A stretch of 8,531 nt of DNA from Deltaproteobacteria bacterium. Its GTDB lineage: Bacteria > Desulfobacterota > Desulfobaccia > Desulfobaccales > 0-14-0-80-60-11. The notes beneath the pieces were generated by a model. It was not told the origin of the DNA. It saw only the letters and a list, made by a program, of their open reading frames with translations, and did not search any database. Of the stretch, positions 5,761-8,531 are shown piece by piece; the stretch's first letter is position 1; every line of letters begins with the position of its first letter. The position numbers and the translations under genes are program-made. The stretch lies in the NCBI GenBank assembly GCA_023381945.1, contig JAMCQY010000151.1, positions 1 through 8,531 of the forward strand, read 5' to 3'.

Positions 5761-5767
5761 AATTGAC
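5732..5767 (-). repeat. exact 18-bp tandem duplication across a start codon
   Basis: AAGCGTGACATAATTGAC is present twice head-to-tail (5732-5749, 5750-5767). Each copy contains an in-frame ATG followed by Ser-Arg-Leu. Only the upstream ATG (5760) has the AGGAGG ribosome site (5767-5772). The second ATG (5742) looks like the ancestral start, moved away from its ribosome site by the duplication. Confidence 0.95.
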
Positions 5768-5811
5768 CTCCTGGTTAATAAATGGAAATTGGTTTTAAAT
5801 CGGTTAACTAT

Positions 5812-5827
5812 TGCAATTGTGGGGCCA
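5812..5827 (-). promoter_or_regulatory. sigma-54 promoter of the outer-membrane protein gene
   Basis: On the minus strand TGGCCC-CACAA-TTGCA keeps the invariant GG and GC with correct spacing and a full TTGC. The -24 half departs from TGGCAC at one base. The predicted transcript start is near 5801, giving a leader of about 41 nt before ATG 5760. Confidence 0.7.
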
Positions 5828-5893
5828 TAAGCGCAGATTCGACTGGTTAGCACAGAAACCATCCCCTCAGCCCCGGGCCAGCCGCTTGCCAAA

Positions 5894-5910
5894 TGTATAA
5901 AATTTTCACA
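5894..5910. promoter_or_regulatory. candidate enhancer between barrel and kinase genes
   Basis: TGTATAAAATTTTCACA matches nine of ten fixed positions of the pattern TGnGnAnAnTnTnCnCA. Its right half (AATTTTCACA) equals the reverse complement of the 3710-3726 site. It lies about 76 bp upstream of the barrel promoter GG and 28 bp before the kinase ATG, so it could also control the kinase gene. I found no second site at 31-32 bp. Confidence 0.5.
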
Positions 5911-5938
5911 CTAAAATAAAGGATAATTAAAGAAGCGA

Positions 5939-7642
5939 ATGTCGCAACCTTTACGTCAGATCATTGCCGCCATCGTCGGCTCGGTACTGATCCTGAGCGG
6001 GGCCCTGGGTTACATCACTTACCGCAATTTCCACCGCGAAGCCGAACTGACCGAAAAACTCATGTTCGACAAGGGCATCACCATTATCCGGTCAGTAGAG
6101 GTAGGCGCCAACTGTGGTACAGAGGGGCATAGCTGCGGGCACCTCCAGAATATAGTGGCCTCCCTGGCCCGGGAAAATGACCTGGATTTTCTGGTGATCT
6201 TCGACAGCACCGGTAAAATTCTGGCGCACAACGATCCGGCGATGGTGGGCCAAGAGGTTCCCGCGATGACCGCCTATGCAGCCAAGCAAGGCGATCCGGC
6301 CAATAATTCCATGGGTCCCGATACTTTTGTGGTCGGCAGCATATTTAATTCGGTTTTAAATATCAAGCCGCTGTCCTCTTCGGACAAGAACCCAAAACAT
6401 CTTGATGGGGAACAGGGCGCGTATCTTATACAAGTCGGCATCAAGAGGGGCTGGCTCAACGAGGCTCAGCGGGTTGACCTCCATTATGCGCTGCTGCAGG
6501 GAGGAATTCTGCTGCTTCTCGGCCTGGCCAGTTTTGTTTTCATCTTCGTTATTCAAAGCTACTACCTCGTCAACCGAACCCTGTCGGGGATGACCACCCT
6601 CACTGAAAATATCATCGAAAGCATGCCCAACATGCTGGTGGCCTTTGACGGCTCGGGCAAGGTCATCGAAGCCAATTCGGCCGCCAAGCGGCTATTGGGC
6701 CTCACCCGGGGCCAGGTGGTTGGGGATGATTTTCACGATTTTCTTGGGGCCGCCGCCGGGCCCTTGCTTCGCTGCATCAGGGACGGCCAGGTGGTGCTGG
6801 ACCAGGAACTTTTTTTACATGGGGAAACAGCCATACCGGTCGCCCTCAGCGGCTCCCCCTTAAACTGGGAGGGAGGCGCCGGAGCAGTGCTTATCCTGCG
6901 CGACCTGCGCGATATGAAGGCCATGGAAAAAAAGGTCAAGCGTGCCGAGAGATTAGCTGCCATAGGCAGGCTGTCGGCCAGCGTGGCCCATGAAATTCGC
7001 AACCCCCTCAGTTCCATCAAAGGTTTCATCCAATACTTCAAAAGGAAGTTCCCTTCCGATTCCAAAGAGCAGGCCTACACCGAAACCATGGTGAAGGAGG
7101 TGAACCGGCTTAATAATGTTATTACCAACCTTTTAGATTTCGCCCAAACCAAAGAGCCTGATTTCCAAAACTGCGACCTGGTGGAGGTGGTTCGCCACGC
7201 CTTGCGCCTCATCCGGTCCGATGCCCAGGCCCGGGGAGTAAAGATCCTTGAGAGGGTGCCGGAGGAGCCGCTGCTTGCCGAAGTGGATAGAGATCAGCTC
7301 ATTCAGGTTTTCCTCAACCTGTTTCTCAATGGACTGGAGGCGATGCCGGATGGCGGGACGCTGCGGATCGGCATAAAGACCGGCCGGGAAGGCGATTTTC
7401 ATATAGAAATATCGGATACTGGGGCCGGGGTGAATGAAGAAGACCTGCCCCAGCTTTTCGAGCCGTTTTTCACCACGAAATCCAAGGGGACGGGACTGGG
7501 GCTGGCCGTAGCCCTCCAGATCGTGGAGAACCATCAAGGGACTATCGGCGTGGCCAGTCATCTAGGTGGGGGTACTACTTTCACGGTCAGCCTGCCCGCG
7601 GAAGGATCTTTCTCCGCAAATAATTCTGTAGCCCCGGCGTGA
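5939..7642 (+). CDS. membrane sensor histidine kinase with PAS domain, ZraS-like
   Basis: A 567-residue inner-membrane kinase that should phosphorylate a response regulator, plausibly the NtrC-type one at 1686-3062. Membrane segments at about 8-28 and 184-211 enclose a periplasmic sensor of about 155 residues. Its early part contains C59, H64, C66 and H68 (C-x4-H-x-C-x-H), a plausible metal site. The stretch D-F-L-V-I-F-D-S-T-G-K-I-L-A-H-N fits a periplasmic PAS-like fold. A cytoplasmic PAS follows (about 222-325), then HisKA with phospho-acceptor H351 in V-A-H-E-I-R-N-P. The ATPase domain has N (N-L-F-L-N-G-L-E-A-M-P-D-G-G), G1 (D-T-G-A-G), F (F-E-P-F-F-T-T-K) and G2 (G-T-G-L-G-L-A) boxes. 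All catalytic motifs are intact. The domain order is that of ZraS-type kinases; the signal is unknown. The ribosome site is weak (AAAGGA, distant). The gene is divergent from the barrel gene. Confidence 0.92.
   Translation: MSQPLRQIIAAIVGSVLILSGALGYITYRNFHREAELTEKLMFDKGITIIRSVEVGANCGTEGHSCGHLQNIVASLARENDLDFLVIFDSTGKILAHNDPAMVGQEVPAMTAYAAKQGDPANNSMGPDTFVVGSIFNSVLNIKPLSSSDKNPKHLDGEQGAYLIQVGIKRGWLNEAQRVDLHYALLQGGILLLLGLASFVFIFVIQSYYLVNRTLSGMTTLTENIIESMPNMLVAFDGSGKVIEANSAAKRLLGLTRGQVVGDDFHDFLGAAAGPLLRCIRDGQVVLDQELFLHGETAIPVALSGSPLNWEGGAGAVLILRDLRDMKAMEKKVKRAERLAAIGRLSASVAHEIRNPLSSIKGFIQYFKRKFPSDSKEQAYTETMVKEVNRLNNVITNLLDFAQTKEPDFQNCDLVEVVRHALRLIRSDAQARGVKILERVPEEPLLAEVDRDQLIQVFLNLFLNGLEAMPDGGTLRIGIKTGREGDFHIEISDTGAGVNEEDLPQLFEPFFTTKSKGTGLGLAVALQIVENHQGTIGVASHLGGGTTFTVSLPAEGSFSANNSVAPA
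7567..7583. promoter_or_regulatory. weak candidate enhancer inside the kinase gene
   Basis: TGGGGGTACTACTTTCA meets about seven of ten fixed positions of the shared pattern. It lies about 72 bp upstream of the sigma-54 promoter GG at 7647, the same distance as the proximal sites elsewhere. It is within the kinase coding sequence and close to chance level on its own. Confidence 0.2.
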
Positions 7643-7645
7643 TTG

Positions 7646-7661
7646 TGGTATTAAAATTGCA
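7646..7661 (+). promoter_or_regulatory. sigma-54 promoter of the Pro/Gly/Met repeat gene
   Basis: TGGTAT-TAAAA-TTGCA begins 3 bp after the kinase stop codon. It has the invariant GG and GC spacing, a complete TTGC and a pyrimidine-tolerant -24 half. The predicted transcript start is near 7672, giving a leader of about 54 nt before ATG 7726. Confidence 0.7.
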
Positions 7662-7664
7662 TCA

Positions 7665-7707
7665 CAAATTGGGTAAATAGACCATCCCAAATTGGCCCAA
7701 TAGACCA
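7665..7707 (+). repeat. imperfect 20-bp direct repeat in the promoter/leader
   Basis: CAAATTGGGTAAATAGACCA (7665-7684) and CAAATTGGCCCAATAGACCA (7688-7707) agree at 17 of 20 positions, with a 23-bp period. They cover the predicted transcript start and the leader of the repeat-protein gene. They could be binding sites for a second regulator acting on initiation, or leader RNA elements. The function is not evident. Confidence 0.6.
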
Positions 7708-7725
7708 CTTTTTATGAGGCGAGAT

Positions 7726-8217
7726 ATGAACTTTTTGCGCCTGATACTGCTGCCGGCCCTTTTGACGCTCTTATTAACAGGGCGGGCTGCTGCCGGTCCC
7801 TGCGGCCCAGGCGGCGGGATGATGGGAGGCCCTCCTCCGGGAATGAGCGGCCCTCCTCCGGGAATGAGCGGCCCTCCTCCGGGAATGAGCGGCCCTCCTC
7901 CGGGAATGAGCGGTCCTCCTCCGGGAATGAGCGGCCCTCCTCCGGGTGCTTCCGATCCCGGCAGAAGCCGGGAAGCCGGTAGCTCAGCCCCCGTGACTTA
8001 CGGTACGTGCGCCCCTCCGGCGGGTGGCGAAGCCGCGAACACGAGGCAGGTCATCAACCTCCTCAACAACTACCTGAGGAATCAGCCCAGCCTCAAGGCC
8101 GGCAACCTTGCGGCCAAAGGTGATTATTGGGAGGCTGAAATCATCGACAGGCAGGGCAATCTAGTTAATAAGCTCCGCATCGATCCCCGCAGCGGCTATT
8201 TTTATTACCAGAAGTAG
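7726..8217 (+). CDS. secreted Pro/Gly/Met repeat protein with C-terminal globular domain
   Basis: A 163-residue exported protein of unknown function. The signal peptide (hydrophobic 3-18, G-R-A-A-A) should be cut after residue 23. The mature chain begins G-P-C-G with C26 and then G-G-G-M-M-G-G, the same opening as the Gly/Met-rich protein at 4309-4737. Residues 36-77 are five exact P-P-P-G-M-S-G repeats and one degenerate copy. After a linker with C95, residues 102-163 look folded: an amphipathic helix (T-R-Q-V-I-N-L-L-N-N-Y-L), then strands Y-W-E-A-E-I-I-D, G-N-L-V-N-K-L-R-I-D and S-G-Y-F-Y-Y. That order resembles PepSY-like domains of small periplasmic proteins (tentative). ATG 7726 is preferred over 7714 because GAGG sits 6 nt upstream of it, while 7714 has no ribosome site. 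Its own sigma-54 promoter and terminator make it a single-gene unit. Confidence 0.8.
   Translation: MNFLRLILLPALLTLLLTGRAAAGPCGPGGGMMGGPPPGMSGPPPGMSGPPPGMSGPPPGMSGPPPGMSGPPPGASDPGRSREAGSSAPVTYGTCAPPAGGEAANTRQVINLLNNYLRNQPSLKAGNLAAKGDYWEAEIIDRQGNLVNKLRIDPRSGYFYYQK
7831..7956 (+). repeat. six 21-bp tandem repeats in the Pro/Gly/Met repeat gene
   Basis: Units start at 7831, 7852, 7873, 7894, 7915 and 7936 and begin CCTCCTCCGGG. The first five differ from one another at only one base (T for C at 7914), and the sixth is diverged. Near identity at synonymous positions points to recent expansion, so copy number probably varies between strains. Confidence 0.92.
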
Positions 8218-8238
8218 GACGGCTCACCGTGTCGGAGT

Positions 8239-8274
8239 AAAAAACCTCGGCTTCAATCAAGCCGAGTTTTTTTT
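8239..8274 (+). terminator. rho-independent terminator of the Pro/Gly/Met repeat gene
   Basis: CTCGGCTT (8246-8253) pairs with AAGCCGAG (8259-8266) around a 5-nt loop. It is followed by a run of eight T, and the preceding run of six A makes it usable on both strands. It begins 22 bp after the stop codon at 8217. Confidence 0.93.
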
Positions 8275-8316
8275 CGGTCCATCGACAGCCTGCCGAGACT
8301 ATCTTATTAGTCAGTG

Positions 8317-8342
8317 CAATAAATAGATCAACTTATTTATTG
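8317..8342. repeat. 9-bp inverted repeat ahead of the transposase
   Basis: CAATAAATA (8317-8325) and TATTTATTG (8334-8342) form a perfect inverted repeat around 8 nt, 20 bp before the transposase ATG. It may belong to the left end of the insertion element or be an operator for its promoter. The far end of the element is outside the window, so the terminal repeat cannot be defined. Confidence 0.5.
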
Positions 8343-8362
8343 ACCTGTGCTATAGATATTGC

Positions 8363-8531
8363 ATGCAAAAAGTTGATGCTCGCTCCATATCATCATCAGC
8401 GCAAGAACATCTTCGCCAATTAGCCGTGAAGGCAGTATTGGACGGCAAAAAGCAAAAAGAAGTTGCCCAGCTCCTTGGAATCGCATCCCAAACCGTCTGT
8501 AGGTGGCTGAAGGCATATCGGCTGCAGGGGC
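8363..8531 (+). CDS. IS630-family transposase, N-terminal part (runs off the window)
   Basis: The first 56 codons of a transposase-like gene, open to the window edge. The N-terminus M-Q-K-V-D-A-R, then A-Q-E-H-L-R-Q-L-A-V-K-A-V-L-D-G, then a helix-turn-helix (K-E-V-A-Q-L-L-G-I-A-S-Q-T-V-C-R-W-L-K-A-Y) is the arrangement seen in IS630-family transposases and their derivatives. The DDE catalytic part lies beyond the window, so whether the element is intact is unknown. ATG 8363 matches the usual family start; no clear ribosome site precedes it. The coding strand is separated from the upstream gene by a strong terminator. A stand-alone helix-turn-helix protein is a less likely alternative. Confidence 0.75.
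   Translation, partial: MQKVDARSISSSAQEHLRQLAVKAVLDGKKQKEVAQLLGIASQTVCRWLKAYRLQG
8363..8531 (+). mobile_element. left part of an IS630-type insertion sequence
   Basis: Inferred from the transposase start only. The left boundary lies somewhere between the terminator at 8274 and the ATG at 8363; the AT-rich stretch with the inverted repeat at 8317-8342 is the likeliest end region. IS630 elements insert at TA, and several TA dinucleotides occur there, so the exact edge cannot be fixed. Confidence 0.5.

Noticed and set aside
5829..5845. Possible second enhancer for the barrel gene (contains GCGCAGA)
   Set aside because: It abuts the sigma-54 promoter and matches only half of the motif.
5875..5890. 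Possible sigma-54 promoter for the kinase (GGGCCA-GCCGC-TTGCC)
   Set aside because: GG and GC spacing is right, but the -24 half has several mismatches and the base after TTGC is wrong. It is much weaker than the other five.
5761..5892. Longer N-terminus of the barrel protein starting at 5892
   Set aside because: It would run through the sigma-54 promoter and place 44 residues before the signal peptide; AGGAGG marks ATG 5760.
7133..7561. 142-residue minus-strand frame opposite the kinase
   Set aside because: It overlaps intact HisKA and ATPase motifs on the other strand, so it is a shadow frame.

Overview
The window looks like chromosomal DNA of a Gram-negative, moderately GC-rich bacterium, most likely a Desulfobacterota (former Deltaproteobacteria) member. 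This is inferred from the NtrC-type two-component system, the dense sigma-54 promoters, an outer-membrane barrel, a TPR lipoprotein and an FmdB-like zinc ribbon. No RNA genes, CRISPR array or phage genes were seen.

Layout: (1) 205-1644 (+), a TPR-repeat lipoprotein. (2) 1686-3062 (-), a sigma-54-dependent NtrC/ZraR-type response regulator. (3) Four small-to-medium genes on the minus strand: 3250-3561 (secreted Cys/Gly/Tyr-rich protein), 3669-3920 (FmdB-like zinc ribbon), 4309-4737 (secreted Gly/Met-rich repeat protein) and 4948-5760 (outer-membrane beta-barrel). (4) 5939-7642 (+), a membrane histidine kinase with a Cys/His-containing periplasmic sensor and a PAS domain. (5) 7726-8217 (+), a second secreted Gly/Met/Pro-rich repeat protein with a globular C-terminal domain. 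(6) From 8363 to the window edge (+), the start of an IS630-type transposase.

The main result is a compact candidate regulon. All five genes lying between or beside the kinase and regulator genes, and none of the others, have a sequence fitting the sigma-54 promoter consensus (TGG-Y-A-Y, five bases, TTGC) just upstream: 3601-3616, 4000-4015, 4793-4808, 5812-5827 (all -) and 7646-7661 (+). Three of these promoters are preceded by a pair of related 17-bp imperfect palindromes (pattern TGnGnAnAnTnTnCnCA) set 31-32 bp apart and 70-120 bp upstream. A fourth has one such site and the fifth a weak one. This is the geometry expected for enhancers of an NtrC-type activator, so the local regulator is the obvious candidate to bind them.

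The target proteins are nearly all exported: three low-complexity proteins rich in Gly, Met or Cys, and a barrel. The kinase carries a C-x4-H-x-C-x-H cluster on its periplasmic side. By analogy with ZraPSR this suggests an envelope metal or redox stress response. That function is inference; the promoter and enhancer patterns are read directly from the sequence.

Transcription units inferred from terminators: barrel then Gly/Met-rich gene (ends at the hairpin 4234-4274); zinc ribbon then Cys-rich gene (ends at the hairpin 3169-3213); the regulator alone from its own TATAAT-type promoter; the kinase, followed by the repeat protein with its own sigma-54 promoter (ends at the hairpin 8239-8274).
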